Shown here one piece after another: positions 1 through 12,870 of a stretch of 64,000 bases of DNA. The stretch is from Beaufortia kweichowensis (taxonomy: Eukaryota; Chordata; Actinopteri; Cypriniformes; Gastromyzontidae): positions 12,944,881 to 13,008,880 of the forward strand of contig CM032797.1 of the NCBI GenBank assembly GCA_019155185.1, read 5' to 3'. Position numbers and translations under genes: made by a program. Below the pieces are notes generated by a model that worked only from the letters and a program-made list of their open reading frames with translations, had not been told where the DNA came from and made no database searches. Every line of letters starts with the position of its first letter. Position 1 is the first letter of the stretch.

Positions 1-39
1 TCAACTTCCATGCATTGCATATCTTGGTTTCCTGGTTAC

Positions 40-62
40 AAGCATCTGCCAAATGCGTAATA
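40..62 (+). repeat. SINE 3' tail remnant
   Basis: AAGCATCTGCCAAATGCG closely resembles the tail of the fuller SINE copy at 55250-55384 (GGATAAAAGCATCTGCTAAA). No A or B box is seen beside it, so it is a truncated copy or chance likeness. Confidence 0.35.
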
Positions 63-2058
63 TACGTGTTTCAATGTCTGTGCTTTTAGGCAAGAGGTTG
101 GTTTCCTGCTCAGCTTATTGTCATCAGAGTACTACATGCAGCTGTTAGGATAATAGATCATTATTGTTTCGTATCACACAGGATTACTGTCATGAAAAAG
201 GGAATAACTTTTCATAAGTTGCCAAAAACTTTTATATTGTCACATTTGTGGATGAATATTGGTATGTTTTTGTACACTTTACAAAACCGATGAATTAAAA
301 TTTTTATAACGTTGAGTATTATTAGAATTGTCCACTAAAAGATTATGTATATTTTGATCACTTCATTTTTGGATGTAGATGTTAACATTATTTCTCAACT
401 TATACTTTGACCTCAGACATTATATCAGGTGCTGATGATATAACTAACCTGTGAGACACACACTTTCCACCAAACGAGGCAGGGAGCTGGACAGGCTTTA
501 GACTGCAAAGAAACATGCAGATTGTGCTTCCACTGTGGTATACTCATTTTTTGCCTTATTTAAAGCCATGCATAAGCAACCCAAGAAAGTGTATCGTTAA
601 GATTTTATGTGTTAAGTTTGCATCACACCAGTCAATCATTTGATTAAGTGCAAAATTATGAACTAGTTTACCAACTGCCTTTTGAAATATTCGTTTTATA
701 TTGTATCGTTCTTTTGAGAAATAAACTTAATGACAATTATTGTGTTTTGGTTTGTGTGTAACACTTTAAATAAGGCTGGCTTGTTTCTAACCATGGTTGG
801 GTTAAATTATACTAGAAAATTTACAGAATACATTTCTCTGCACTCTTTTGAGTGTATGTACTGTATATGGGGACGATTTCCAAAGAGACCACATGGGGTC
901 GCTGTTTCCTATTTACTGTTTTTTGTTATCCATGCATAAATAACTCGACCTAATTTTGCTAAGTGAAAGATGTTCTTGGGTTAACATAATTTGTTGACCC
1001 TGTAACAGCCTTTCTGTAGAAAAACGCTGTCCCTACCTTAAACCCTAAAAAAGCCATCTTTATCCTTTAAATCAAAGGAAAATTGAGTTGAGTTTAAATT
1101 ACAGTTGATTGAAATGTTGTCCTAGGGTCAACAATAAGGTAGATTTAGAAAGAACATGTTTCATTAAAAAATAATAGGATGCCAAATACTTCATAAAAGC
1201 CGAAATTATCACCTCATGAAAATGTAAAAATGGGTTACATTAAGTAGTTTTATGTGAAAATGACAAAAAGTAAACACTTGAATTTTTAGGATCGAGTTAA
1301 TGTTCTTTGGAAACATGAATAGAGTTAAATATTGACTGTTTTTTATTATTTGTTATGTGCGTCACTGACCTGATTTCAGATCACTAATCTGAAGCAGAAA
1401 CGGTCTATAACACAAAGCAACAACGTAATTTACAGAGTGTTTTTTGATTTCTTACAAATGAATGGATCCAAAAGCACTGGCAATTAAAAATGAGCACTTT
1501 TAAGTCTTACATAAGAGTACAAACCAGAGCAGGAGTGTGTGATTAACTATGAATTAAAGTTGCCGCCTTACAGAATACAGACAGATTTGCATGAAAAGTG
1601 TTATTCACTTGAAGTCACTTTCCCTCCACAACTGTTTTAGAGTGGAATCACTTTATCATTTGTTTTGGACATATTATTATCCCCAACACTTAACAAAAGG
1701 CTAATTGAAATGTCAGCATACTCAACAATAGTCTGACAAGTACATTGTGTCTGGTCCAGAATGGTACCAAGTAATTCAATATGAATAATGGCAATCACTA
1801 TGGAGACATAAGCAGACAACAATACTGGCACACAAATCTCTACACAATTCTTTAAAATTTGAATGGCGAAAACATTTTTGGTTCCAGATCAATGCATAAA
1901 GTGGTGTGATCTTATGTTTCATTCTGGAGGTATAATACAACACTAGAGACACACAAAAAAAACAGAAAATAAAAAGTTCAGAGAAAATATATATGTTCAG
2001 AACATTATTGATGAATGCTAAGAAATACTCAATGTTTGAATATATTCTACAAACTAAA

Positions 2059-2076
2059 ACACACACACACACAAAC
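2059..2076. repeat. Short CA microsatellite
   Basis: About seven CA units in AT-rich DNA. It inflates open frames on both strands and has no other visible role. Confidence 0.7.
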
Positions 2077-2944
2077 ACAAATAATCAGCTTAGCAATGCA
2101 TCTATAATCCATGATGTGAGATTTTTAAGGCTAGAGGAGAATATAGCTTATAAAAAATTACTAGTACTAGTACTTTATGTAAGCCTTGCGAATGACAACA
2201 GTTGCATTTATGCATATTCATGTTTCTTTTTCTGAAACCATGGAGACAGTAGGATGATGTAGCCATGATAAATTTGTGATAATGGCAAAGTTACATAATG
2301 CAGACCTTCACTAAGGAAATAAACACAGCGTAAAATAGCATCACAGGAAACCTGACATCCATTTACTTTCACATTCAGAGAGAATTATTGTCTTCTATAC
2401 TGACTTCACATTTTCTGTGTTTTTAAGTTTTGTAAAAGTCTCTTTATTTTAAGAAGAGAGTGGTTTAGTTAAAACCTATTTTTGTTACCACAGCAGATTT
2501 TGCAGTTATTGAGGTTTGTATTCTCATACTTGTTTGTCATTGTTTTTGCATTAGTATTATAATATGTCCTATATGTGATGCATAGATGCAAAAATATCTG
2601 TATAATGCCAGTGTTTCAGGAGTTTCCGTTTTGTAAGCAACACTAATGTTTTCAAACTAGATAAAAGATTTGACACTTAATTTCTTTATGTAACTACACA
2701 TAACCACTTTAGATCCAAATACACCTGAAATATTTAGACAGTGTCAGAACACATCTGTGCTACATGAATGAATAATACAATGTTCTGGTTGCTGGGGGCC
2801 AAGGAGTTGGTGGGATAATGTGATTATAGTAAATAATGGTTTGTAACACACACGACCGTGGTCTGTGTTCATCATATAATTTTAGATAAATAATACAAAT
2901 AGTAATTGTAGCAACAAATATCCTTATAATATAAATGTAAGCCA

Positions 2945-3139
2945 TGTCCCCGCCCCTCGTGCCGTTGTCGTCATATGTGACGCAACGTTGTTAAGCGCGG
3001 TCTTTAGAGTCATTCAGTAACTCCCGCTAAACGGCGTTTCTTTAGGCGTGTGTCGTTTTAGCTCTTCAACTAACAATCGGTTTTTTTGTTTTCGCTGTGA
3101 GAAACGATGCGTGACTTCGTTAACAGACAAAGAAATCTG
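2945..3139 (+). promoter_or_regulatory. ivns1abp: ivns1abp core promoter and non-coding exon 1
   Basis: This block is clearly richer in CpG than its surroundings. It has a GC box (CCCCGCCCC, 2948-2956) and a CRE-like site TGACGCAA (2978-2985). It ends at a strong donor, AAATCTG|GTAAGT, at 3139/3140. The next plus-strand acceptor that leads into coding sequence is at 4947, so the first exon would be 5' UTR and intron 1 about 1.8 kb. The transcription start is not fixed by sequence alone; it is probably between 2985 and 3060. Confidence 0.6.
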
Positions 3140-3835
3140 GTAAGTCTTAAAATTTAGATTTTGGTGTAAAGTTCTAGTGTTTTTTGGCTTTATGGCAGGT
3201 TATTATTTTGGAGTTAGCCAGCGTGAGCTCGTGAAGTTTGTATTGTTGTTGATTATTGCTGCGTTCCAAATACCTCGGATTTAGGATATTTCCCACGAAA
3301 TGTATTGAACGGCGGTCTTTTAATGTTACTAAATGATAAGTAACAGTAATGTTTTAATGTTACTTTTAATTTTACTCCATTATTTCCTGGTGTGAGGTGG
3401 GGAATGTTGTAAATCCGAGTTTTCGAGTACGCAGCATTTGTCCAGCATTTCGTTTTTGGTAATTTTAGCAATTGCTCCCGTTGCTAGTTATTGTATTTCA
3501 GCTGGTTTGTTTTAGGCCATCACAATTCATTATTCGTAGTAAGGTTATATATTTCAAAACAGAGCCTTTCAGAGTCACATGTCATGTGACCGCATTTCAG
3601 ACCCGTGTGTGTATAGTATTGTGCTTGTTATGAACACAACGGCGACGTCCTGTGTTCGGCGAGATACTGTTTCCATCTAGAAAGTGTCGTGCGTTAAACA
3701 AACATTAAACCTGTTGCAAACCGGAAACTGTTGCAAAATGTTTTATTGTGCCTAGGTATTTTTGTTTGTTTGTTGTTTTATTAGAAGAACTATAAAACTC
3801 TTAATTTGACTGTCAATTTTTAACTCTTAATTTTT

Positions 3836-4368
3836 ACCAGTCAAAAGTTGGAAACAGTTACTCACTATTGTTTTACATTTTAATAGTAGTGAACTTATCA
3901 AAATCATTAAATATCACAGTTGTAACTGTGGGAATTACGTTGTGACTAAAAGCATCCAAAATAAATAAGTAAAAAAGTTTTTTATTGAACGATATTAATG
4001 TACACATTTAATCAGTGGAACAATAATATACATATGAAAATACACACTTTCTATACACAATTTTTGTCTATAATGGACTGTTATTGGCTGCTTTTTATTC
4101 ATTTTTCAAAAAAACATTTTTAAATAACATTTAATTTTCTAATTAAAGAAATTAATATGTTGACACAATTATGTTTTTGTTTACAAAAGTCATTTATTTT
4201 ACATGACATAAATTTTTATGTCAACTTACATTGCGAGTATGTGCAATCCTTGACTTGAACCCGTGACCTTGGCGTTGCTAACCATTGAGCTACAGGAATG
4301 CTGAATATACACCTTTAGATTAAACAAAAAAAATTTTTGGCAATTGTGTCAAAACTTTTGACTGGTCG
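3836..4368. mobile_element. DNA-transposon remnant with terminal inverted repeats
   Basis: The left end ACCAGTCAAAAGTT and the right end AACTTTTGACTGGT are inverted copies about 530 bp apart in ivns1abp intron 1. The termini resemble the CAGTCAAAAGTTTGGAC type ends of Tc1/mariner-like non-autonomous elements known from vertebrates; that assignment is from memory. No transposase frame is left. A minus-strand SINE lies inside. Confidence 0.45.
4205..4308 (-). repeat. tRNA-derived SINE (minus strand)
   Basis: On the minus strand there is an A-box-like TGTAGCTCAATGGTTAGCAA (4294-4275) and a B-box-like GGTTCAAGTC (about 4262-4253), spaced as in a pol III promoter. The tRNA fold is degenerate and the copy lies within a repeat, so it is a SINE, not a tRNA gene. 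Confidence 0.6.
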
Positions 4369-4953
4369 TATAGTCAAAGGATGACTAATATAATTTAATG
4401 CTGCAACTTTATATAAAACCAAAAATTAAATTGTGTTACCATTAGAAAATGTTATACACAACTTAAGACTTGTTTTGGTTACAATGTTTCTCTTTTTTTT
4501 CCTTAGGTCTTTATGGATAATCAAGGTAGAAGAATGTGTATTTTGTAACCCACTGAGATACACAGTGTAGCCACTGCCTCTTCTCAAGAAACACCTGCGT
4601 TGTTCTCTGTTAAAACATCTACTCAAGTGTGTTCTTCAGTTACATCTGCTGGTTAGGTGTGTGTTTTCTCCAAGCCTGCACTGAATCTGTGCCTTTAGGA
4701 TGTCACAGAAAGATCTGCTGAATTTGAATGCCTGCCAAGTTCAACACTAGTTGCATGTTTGCTTATTAAATGTTTTGGCTCATTTATATGTTTTGGCTAT
4801 AATACTCGTGCTATAATAACATGCAGATCTTCCTCTCACAATCGACACAGATTAAAAAAAGAGCACATACATATTTCTTAATACTAAAACGTTGTTCTAT
4901 GTGTAACAACAAGCAGGTCTCATTTTGCTTTATTTGCCTTTCTGCAGATCAAA

Positions 4954-7900
4954 ATGCTTTCCAACGGCTGTTTAATATTTGAAGATGAGAGCTTCCTTGA
5001 TTCTACTGTGGCCAAGATGAATGCTTTGCGTAAGAGCGGCCAGTTTTGTGACATCAGACTGCAGGTAAGATCAACACCTTGATTATTTTATTTTTAAATG
5101 CTTTCAATATCCACTCAAAACACTCTTATTAATAATCGTCTCTCTGTAGGTCTGTGGACATGAGCTGATGGCTCATAAGGCTGTTCTGGCGTGCTGTAGT
5201 CCTTACCTGTTTGAGATCTTTAACAGTGACTCAGAGTTTCAGAGTGGGGTGTCACTGGTCAAATTCGACGATCTCAATCCAAATGCCGTCGAGATTTTGC
5301 TCAACTATGCCTACACGGCTCAGTAAGTATATATACACAGTTTTTAAACTTTATAGTAGGAATTCATCTTAATGTCAAGAACCGAGAAATCACATATACC
5401 TATATTTTCAGGCTGAAGGCAGATAAAGATCTGGTCAGAGATGTGTATTCTGCAGCAAAAAAGCTTAAATTGGAGCGGGTCAAACAGGTTTGTGCACACA
5501 CATGATTACGTTGTCACGTCTCAGTATAATGCAATAATGCACTGATCTGTTGAATTCTTCTTTGCCATTCAGGTCTGTGGAGACTATTTGTTGTCGAAAA
5601 TCGACAGCCAAAGTACCATTTCCTTTCGCAACTTTGCTAGTCGTATGGGTGATAGTCGGCTTCTGGGCAAAATTGACAGCTACATCCAGGACCATCTTCA
5701 GGAGATCTCAGAACAGGATGACTTTCTTAAACTTCCTCGTCTGAAGGCGAGTCTAATGCAGGGTTTATATTATGTATAGATTTTAAGTAATCCTTATTAA
5801 TGTTAGTGATTATGTTCTCAGTGTATGACTAACTTCTGTCTTTATTCTTATATGTAGCTGGAGGTTATCCTAGAGGAGAACTTGAGCCTGCCGGGTAATG
5901 GCAAATTGTATTCAAAGGTGCTTAGCTGGGTGCAGCGCAGCTTGTGGAAGGATGGAGATCCTCTAGAGAAACTGATGGAGGAGGTCAGTATTCTGGCTTT
6001 TTCCATACCCACTTTTTCACCTTGCTCATGTTTGCTTTTTAAAATGTCAATTCAACGTTCGCCCCCTTCCTCTGCCCCCAAGTTTTGCTCTTAACTTTGT
6101 AAATTTTGCAGTACGTGCCTTTCAAAATACTGAAAAACTGAACGTTTTCCAGGTGAGCCTCACAAACTGTTCAGTTTGCTTCCCCCTTCTCTTTCTACCT
6201 TGTCTTTAATAACTTATCACTTTCTCCTCAGCAGGTCGTTTTCAAATATTATTTATTTTGATTCTAATGGCCACTCCTCCCGCTTGATCTCCCCTTATCT
6301 CCTGTAGGTTTAGTAATGCACAACGACAGCAGATTTGTCAAGCACTGAAGAAGAATGCAGGATCCCCTCCGTCACTGGTACTATATGAACCATCCAAAAG
6401 CCATGCGCTTCCATCTGTGTTCCTGAGAGGGTTGGAGCTTTTTCTAAACCCCTCTGTGCATCGATCATTTGTTTAAATGAGTCTCTGATGCAAAGTTACT
6501 TACAATAGGAATTATCTCTCCTTCCAGCACTTCTAAGCAATACAGTGACTGTATGCACATATGGTCATTGCTTTTTACAGCAAAGTTATCAAGGACCCCC
6601 TCATATCAACTTCTTCACGGAACCAGGCAGAGCTTTGTTCTTGTTATGGAAACACCCACATGGGTCTTGTTGGTGTTTTGTTGTTGCAGGTGCAAACGCT
6701 GTACTACTCAGCAGATCACAAATTGCATGATGGGAGCCTGCTTGAGGGGCAGGCAGAGGTCTGCAGCTCTGAGGATGACCACATCCAGTTTGTGCAGGTA
6801 CAGGACTGGTTTTCAGTCTTCCTCCTAAAGTGTGCTGCATACACTGCTATAGAATAGCACGGCTCCCACTATCAAATATCTATAAACCATCAGCCGCCTT
6901 GCACTGTGGATTTCCCTTGAATGGTGGCAGATGTTATTGGCACAGGATGGAATTGAGTTGTAATAGAGGTGAGATCTGGGGCAGTGGTTTGTAGCTGCGT
7001 GATTTGGTTTTGCAGAAGAAACCTCCTCGAGAGAGAGATGAGATGATGTCAGGTGCTCCTGGCAGCCTCTCTCCCACCTTCAACAACCAGTTCAGCAGGC
7101 ATGAATGGAGGTACATTGCCTCACAGAAGACCTCCAGTAAGTCTACATATTAAACTTTAGTACTGGACAGTCTTTTGCTATAGTTAGCATGTGATGTTTA
7201 ACTCTGAATCTCTGCTCCAGACAACACATACCTGTGTCTGGCTGTTTTGAGAGGCATCCTGTGTGTGATCTCACTGCATGGCCGCAGCAGTCCTCAGAGT
7301 TCTCCGTCTGCTACACCCTGCTTGCAGAAGAGCCTGAGTGTTGAGGCTCAGCCAGAAGAGCTGCAGGAGAGCCTGCTGAAGCCCATGCATTATGCTCGCT
7401 CAGGCCTGGGAACTGCTGAACTGGATGGCAAACTGATTGCTTCAGGTATGCATGTGCATTTTGCTAAGAAAATTATAAATCTGTTTTTAAATCTCCTATG
7501 AGCCCTTGACTCTTCACAAGAACAACAGAAATCAATGATTTGGCTTGCTTCACATTTACCCTGTATATTCCCCATCCATTGCATATTTATTTTCCTTTTT
7601 GTTGCGTTGAAGAAATAAACAAATGTCTTGTAGCTTTTAACAAGTGTAAAAGACATTTTACCATAATCATGTCCCCCATAATCACTTTGTGTCACAAAAA
7701 ATAAACATTTCACGAATACAAACACAAAAACAAAACCAAATAGCATTATGCAGGATATAAGAGTGAAAATTATGTATGGAAGCAAGCTCATTTTAAATTA
7801 TATGTAATTGGTGACTTGAAAATTTTCTTTGGAATTTATTCTATACATGTGATGTTTATAACTCTTAATTGTCCAGGTGGTTACAACAGAGAAGAGTGCT

Positions 7901-9132
7901 TGAGGACTGTGGAGTGTTACGACCCAAAAAAGGACTGCTGGACTTTCATTGCTCCCATGCGCACTCCACGAGCTCGCTTCCAGATGGCTGTGCTAATGGT
8001 AGAGACAGAACACTTTCCAATCTTAAACTAGCTACTAATCCTGCTATTAGAGCTAATTCAGTGCTCTACCCTCAGGGTCAGCTGTATGTGATGGGTGGCT
8101 CCAACGGTCATTCAGATGAGTTAAGCTGTGGAGAGATGTATAACCCCATAGCTGACGAGTGGAGTCAGGTTCCAGAACTCCGTACCAATCGTTGCAATGC
8201 GGGTATGTGTTGTGTAAAGGTGTGGTTGTAAGCGAAATGTCTTCTGCGTTAAATATCCATAACAGGATATGAGTGCTTGAATAATCAAAATAGTTTAAAG
8301 CAGTACTGTACCGTTTGACTTGCTTACGTTGTAAGGCATAAAACAGCAGGTATATCTGGTGGTTATTGATTGGCTGGTTAATCTCCTTTTTCTGTTTCCT
8401 GTTAGGTGTCTGTTCTTTGCAAAACAAGCTTTTTGTGGTGGGTGGATCTGATTCCTGTGGTCAAAAAGGATTAAAGAATTGTGACTCGTTTGATCCAGTG
8501 TCAAAAACATGGACCAGCTGCATGCCACTTAACATCAGTAAGTCTTTTTCATGTTTTTGGTCACAAGGCAGTTTGTTTCATAGTTTCACAAGTGCTGAAT
8601 GAGTATTGCAATTCTATTTAGGGAGGCATCAAGCAGCTGTGTGTGAACTAGATGGATTTGTGTATGCTATTGGTGGTGCTGAGACCTGGAACTGTTTAAA
8701 CTCAGTTGAACGCTACAACCCTGAGAACAACACGTGGACACTGGTGGCCCCCATGAACGTGGCCCGCCGTGGAGCTGGTGTGGCTGTGCATGAAGGTACA
8801 TCAAGATTTTGTAGGTGTTGGAATTGACAAGTAGATGGCTGTTGAGTTTTCTAATAAATTTTTACTTGTTTACAGGAAAACTCTTTGTGGTTGGAGGATT
8901 TGACGGCTCTCACGCTTTGCGCTGTGTGGAGGTCTATCACCCAGTCAAAAATGAGTGGAGGATGTTGGGGAGCATGACATCAGCGCGAAGCAATGCGGGG
9001 GTGGCCGTGCTAAACGGCGTGCTCTGTGCTGTTGGGGGCTTTGATGGCAATGAGTTTCTCAACACAATGGAGGTGTATGACACTGAGATTAACGAGTGGA
9101 GCCCTTTTATAGAGGTATTAAATAAGAACTGA
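4954..9132 (+). CDS. ivns1abp: Influenza NS1A-binding protein homologue (BTB-BACK-Kelch), 13 coding exons
   Basis: Coding exons: 4954-5064, 5150-5322, 5412-5487, 5573-5746, 5858-5983, 6690-6797, 7016-7136, 7221-7445, 7877-7998, 8076-8202, 8406-8537, 8622-8795, 8876-9132. They total 1926 nt and 641 aa; the human protein is 642 aa. The start has A at -3, and the N-terminus (MLSNGCLIFEDESF) aligns with the family. BTB is about residues 22-129 (GQFCDIRLQVCGHELMAHKA), BACK about 134-235 and six Kelch repeats about 371-641 (GGYNREECLRTVE, GGFDGSHALRCVE, GGFDGNEFLNTME). The stretch between BACK and Kelch, about residues 255-310, is the most diverged. The family is known for actin binding and stabilisation, CUL3-type adaptor architecture, splicing-related nuclear roles and binding influenza NS1. 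All acceptors are AG; the donor at 5747 is GC (see findings). Teleosts have a and b paralogues; I cannot tell which this is. Confidence 0.97.
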
Positions 9133-9750
9133 GCAGTGTGGGAGATTGTCTACGGAGCAGAACGGGTGGTAGGAGAGATAACTTTGATAGGTGCTGTCAT
9201 TGAGTTGCATTAAGCAACATTTAAGCCATTGCATATTGCATAATTTACTGTGTAAATAGACTTCTGTTGTTGGTAGTGTTTGGAGTAGGGTTAATATTTT
9301 CTGTTTTTCAGATAGTAATATGAATTGAGTGCTATCTGATGTAATTCTTAGGAGTAAATATTCATAGGTCTTCGTAATCATTGAATACAGAATACAAGTT
9401 AACACCTTGTTATCTTAAATTGAAAGCTGTTACTTTGGTGAAACTTTTGCCTTTTATACCATTTTTACTTGTATGTAAATTTCCAACATGTAAAAACTGA
9501 GAGGTACACTAGTTTATTGAATCTGTGCCACAAGATTGGTTTTACCGAGATGCTTGTATATCCGTTTGCTTTTCTTTTTCCTAGAGAAGCCAATGATAAT
9601 GCTATTTTTAACACCTAATAATAACATCTCTCATTCATTTCTGTATTTAAAGCTTTGTAAGGCCTTAAGTCTAAATTAATTTCTTTTGTGTAACTTTTGG
9701 TACAAAAATGTTGCAAAATTAAATAAATCATTTCAACTTTTCAAATTTTG
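9133..9750 (+). other. ivns1abp: ivns1abp 3' UTR with poly(A) signal
   Basis: AT-rich, non-coding sequence follows the TGA at 9130-9132. A canonical AATAAA at 9722-9727 is a suitable poly(A) signal, giving a 3' UTR of about 0.6 kb. Confidence 0.55.
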
Positions 9751-12700
9751 AATCCAATAACTTTTCATCCATTTTTACCAAAAGGTGAACATAACTAGAA
9801 AACCTCAGCGTCAATGATTTAAGATTCTGATTTCTAGACTTGTGATTTCAAAATTAAGTCAGACCAGGCCACTGTGGATAAGTGGGTCAGTGAGTCAGTG
9901 TTAGTCTGATTCCAGACAACTGGGATTTAACCTCTCTTTACAGCAGGTGTCAAAGACGGGTCAACTAATCCAATTTAATGACGTCTTTCATAATCCATTT
10001 GGCCTGTTCTGCATATCAAGAAGGTTGGCTAACCTGGATTAATGCAGATATTTCAAAATGTCTAGGTTTTTCCGTGGTGTTTTTGGGCATTAACGTTGAA
10101 ATGTTTGCATTGTGGTTTATACCCAAATTTATTAATGTATTTCACTTTACATTACATTTTTCAGCTTTAGATGAATGGGTGTATAGTATGAGTGCTTGGC
10201 CCCAACTTAAAAGCTTAAAAAATTCATCTTCATGCTACTGCTCTTGTATTATCTGATCATTAAGGTTTTAATCAGAATTTCCATATGGCATGGCTATGCA
10301 GTATAAACCCTTACACATAGTCAAAGAAAGAATTATACAACATTACCTCACTGTAAACTCATTCTGCAAGTACATGTGTAGAGCAACCGGATAAAGTGAC
10401 TCACACGAACCACACAGTAATACCACAGAGGATGAATGGCATTTTCAAAGTTAATTTGTTATTATGTAATCTGGAAAGTTTGTTATAGAATTATCAATTT
10501 TCCATTAAAGATGCTAATAAAATATACTTTAAATCCTTTAAATATAAAAATAAAATTACTGTATTTGGGTAGAGATTATATAAGAGCCACATCATTTTTC
10601 AAACTTTTGGTATCTTATGTAAGAAAGGCTGTGCCTGAGAGCACATCTTAAAAACAGAATGTTTGCCTTTTAGATACCGATACTGCTATTTATGAAACTG
10701 TGAGAATGTTGTTCTCTTTCGACTCTTTGCTAGAATGTAAGTGCTGGCGACAGGCCTTAACTAGGTATGTGATAAACAGGAAATGATAAGGTTCATAGTA
10801 CATTACCACAGCCAGACTCTAGAATATGTAAGATTAACTATTTACCTCTCCTGTCTTAAACCGCCTTTAAGGTTAAGGTTAAGCTTTACAAAATTAATGC
10901 GTTATTAAAATGAGCTTTTCATAACAAATAACAATTTTCTTTTAGAAGATAACACTACTATGCATTAAGAATGCAGTATTGTTTACGTGTGCCCTATTTA
11001 ATTTGTCATATTCTGACAGGCAGGTTGAGACTGATGAAAAAAGTTTTTGCTTACCTAATTTATATACTGTACATATTGTATATCACTGATGCATGGCGGA
11101 GAGTGGCCAGGCAGGAAAAGCCTGTTCTCAACATGGAATGATGTTTCACAGTAGATTCTTGAAAATGTAGGTTTAAACTAGTTATGAGGACAATTTACAT
11201 ACAGCTCTGTGTTTCTTTTTAAATGAGCCTATTAAAATGTTACACTTTATGAACTCAAGAATTTCCTTTGGATGAGAATATGACAGGCAAGTGTATTAAA
11301 GGGATAGTTCACCCAAAAATATCATTTACTCACCCTTATGTCATGTCAAACCTGTATGACTTTCTTGCTTTAGCAGAACACAGAAGAAGATATTTTGCAA
11401 AACGCTGGTTACCGGCACCCATTTACTTTCATATATGGACACAAGGTACAATGGAAGTCAATGGGTGCTGGTAACCAGCATTTTGCAAAATATCTTCCAA
11501 AAAAGAAAGAATCATATACAGGGCTTGAATGACATACAGGTTTAAAAATTATGACATACTTTTTATGTTTGGGTGAACTATCCCTTTAAAAACAAAAGCA
11601 TATTACGATATAAAAACTACATTGGAAAACAATCTCTCAAGTTGTAAAGATATGCTGGCATTCTTCTATACATCATTAAACACACAACTATAAAGCACAC
11701 TGCACAACTATAAACTTACACCAATAATATGTAATGTATAACATGTAATTTGCAGACTTGAGGCGTGCTCTTTTTGTGTACTGAACATAGTGTTACTCTG
11801 CGTGTGGAGTCCTGATCTTGGAGTCGCTTGTAGCATCTGGTAGCAACAGCACACCAACATTTGTTCTGAATTCCCACACAGTGGCACAGTGCCCAGTCTC
11901 TCAGAATTGCCCCAAGAGTCTTTATTGCTCCCAAAACAAAGCAAGTGTTGGTGAGCACTCACATAAAGGGCACCAATCACAAGCCAGCACATTTTGTACT
12001 TTTATCTCATCAGCTGAAGAAGCTTAATTCAGTACAGAATGACGCTTTCTCCAACAACAGAAAGGAGGTTTGCTGGTTTGTGTTTTACAACTAACAACAA
12101 CATTAGCACATAGAAAACAAAACAGTTTGTACAGCAACCTGATAAAACAAAAAAGATAGATGGCAAAGACCAAATGTATATAAATGCCATTGCCTTAGAT
12201 AGCATAATATCAAAACAAACATTTTTATGAAGACAAATGGCACATTTTAAGCAAAAAGAAGTCAACGGCTTAAAATAATGAAAATATATTATACTGCTTT
12301 ACAATAACAGAAAAAAGCATTTGGGTACTGTCTGGCTGTCAAACATGAGTAAAACTTTGTGAACCTTAGGGAAATAATCAAATTAATACAGTTCAAAAGT
12401 TGTTGCTTACTACATTGAACTCTACTAGACATGTATTACACTACATCAAAATCAATAACTTTGCCCCTTAAGAGGTGACCCAAAACCTCACAGATGATCA
12501 TTTTTTAACAAAAAAAGACTGCAGGTTGCTATAAATGTTGTGGGGTTATATGGGTAAATTCTTACTGTTGCATGGCTCCAACACATCAACACCAGCGGTA
12601 TCAAATTAGCCAGACTCCTAAAATGTGAATTTAACTAAAAATGTTACCTAAAAATGGGATACATCCACTTGCCATTACTGATATTGTAGCTGTATAGCAA

Positions 12701-12870
12701 CCCAACTGTCTACAGCATAATTTACTTGAACAAAATAAAATATACCTCATATTCCCATAACCTTGAATGCCCATAACCTTGAATGCCCTGATGCCCTAGC
12801 GCCATCTGCTGGAATCAGCTCCTACTCAAATGCTACTACAAAAAAAGGTGTGACACCAGCATTTGCATAC
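9751..12870. other. Intergenic DNA between convergent ivns1abp and rnf2
   Basis: No exon-like frame with family resemblance is found on either strand. It contains one complete hairpin MITE (11296-11589). The region from about 11900 to 12870 could belong to a longer rnf2 3' UTR form: a minus-strand AATAAA (plus TTTATT) occurs near 11921. Confidence 0.5.
11296..11589. mobile_element. Hairpin MITE, complete copy 1
   Basis: Starts TTAAAGGGATAGTTCACC and ends GGTGAACTATCCCTTTAA, perfect inverted ends. The inner arms are also inverted: GCAAAACGCTGGTTACCGGC faces GCTGGTAACCAGCATTTTGC. Nearly the whole element can fold back on itself. It has no coding capacity. The same family recurs at 30546, 40647 and 62028 and is typical of cyprinid genomes. 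Confidence 0.85.

Larger units (their letters stand above)
1..2940. other. Non-coding flank upstream of ivns1abp
   Basis: No coding exon is supported here; the open frames are short and AT-rich with no family resemblance. An AATAAA at about 720-725 could be the end of a 3' UTR of a plus-strand gene lying left of the window, but no coding sequence is visible to confirm it. Positions 40-60 resemble the tail of a tRNA-derived SINE (AAGCATCTGCCAAATGCG). A short CA repeat lies at about 2059-2075. Confidence 0.5.

Noticed and set aside
720..730. Poly(A) signal of an upstream gene
   Set aside because: AATAAA alone in AT-rich DNA is weak, and no upstream coding exon is in the window.
4508..4526. Tiny extra 5' exon of ivns1abp (CCTTAG ... 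CAAGGTAGAA)
   Set aside because: Nineteen bases with weak signals; direct splicing from 3139 to 4948 needs no such exon.
6120..6320. Cassette exon in ivns1abp intron 6
   Set aside because: Splice-like motifs occur, but there is no frame-preserving exon, and exons 5858-5983 and 6690-6797 join in frame to the family sequence.
7390..7791. Minus-strand 133-aa frame
   Set aside because: Antisense to ivns1abp exon 7221-7445 and AT-rich intron; no recognisable domain.
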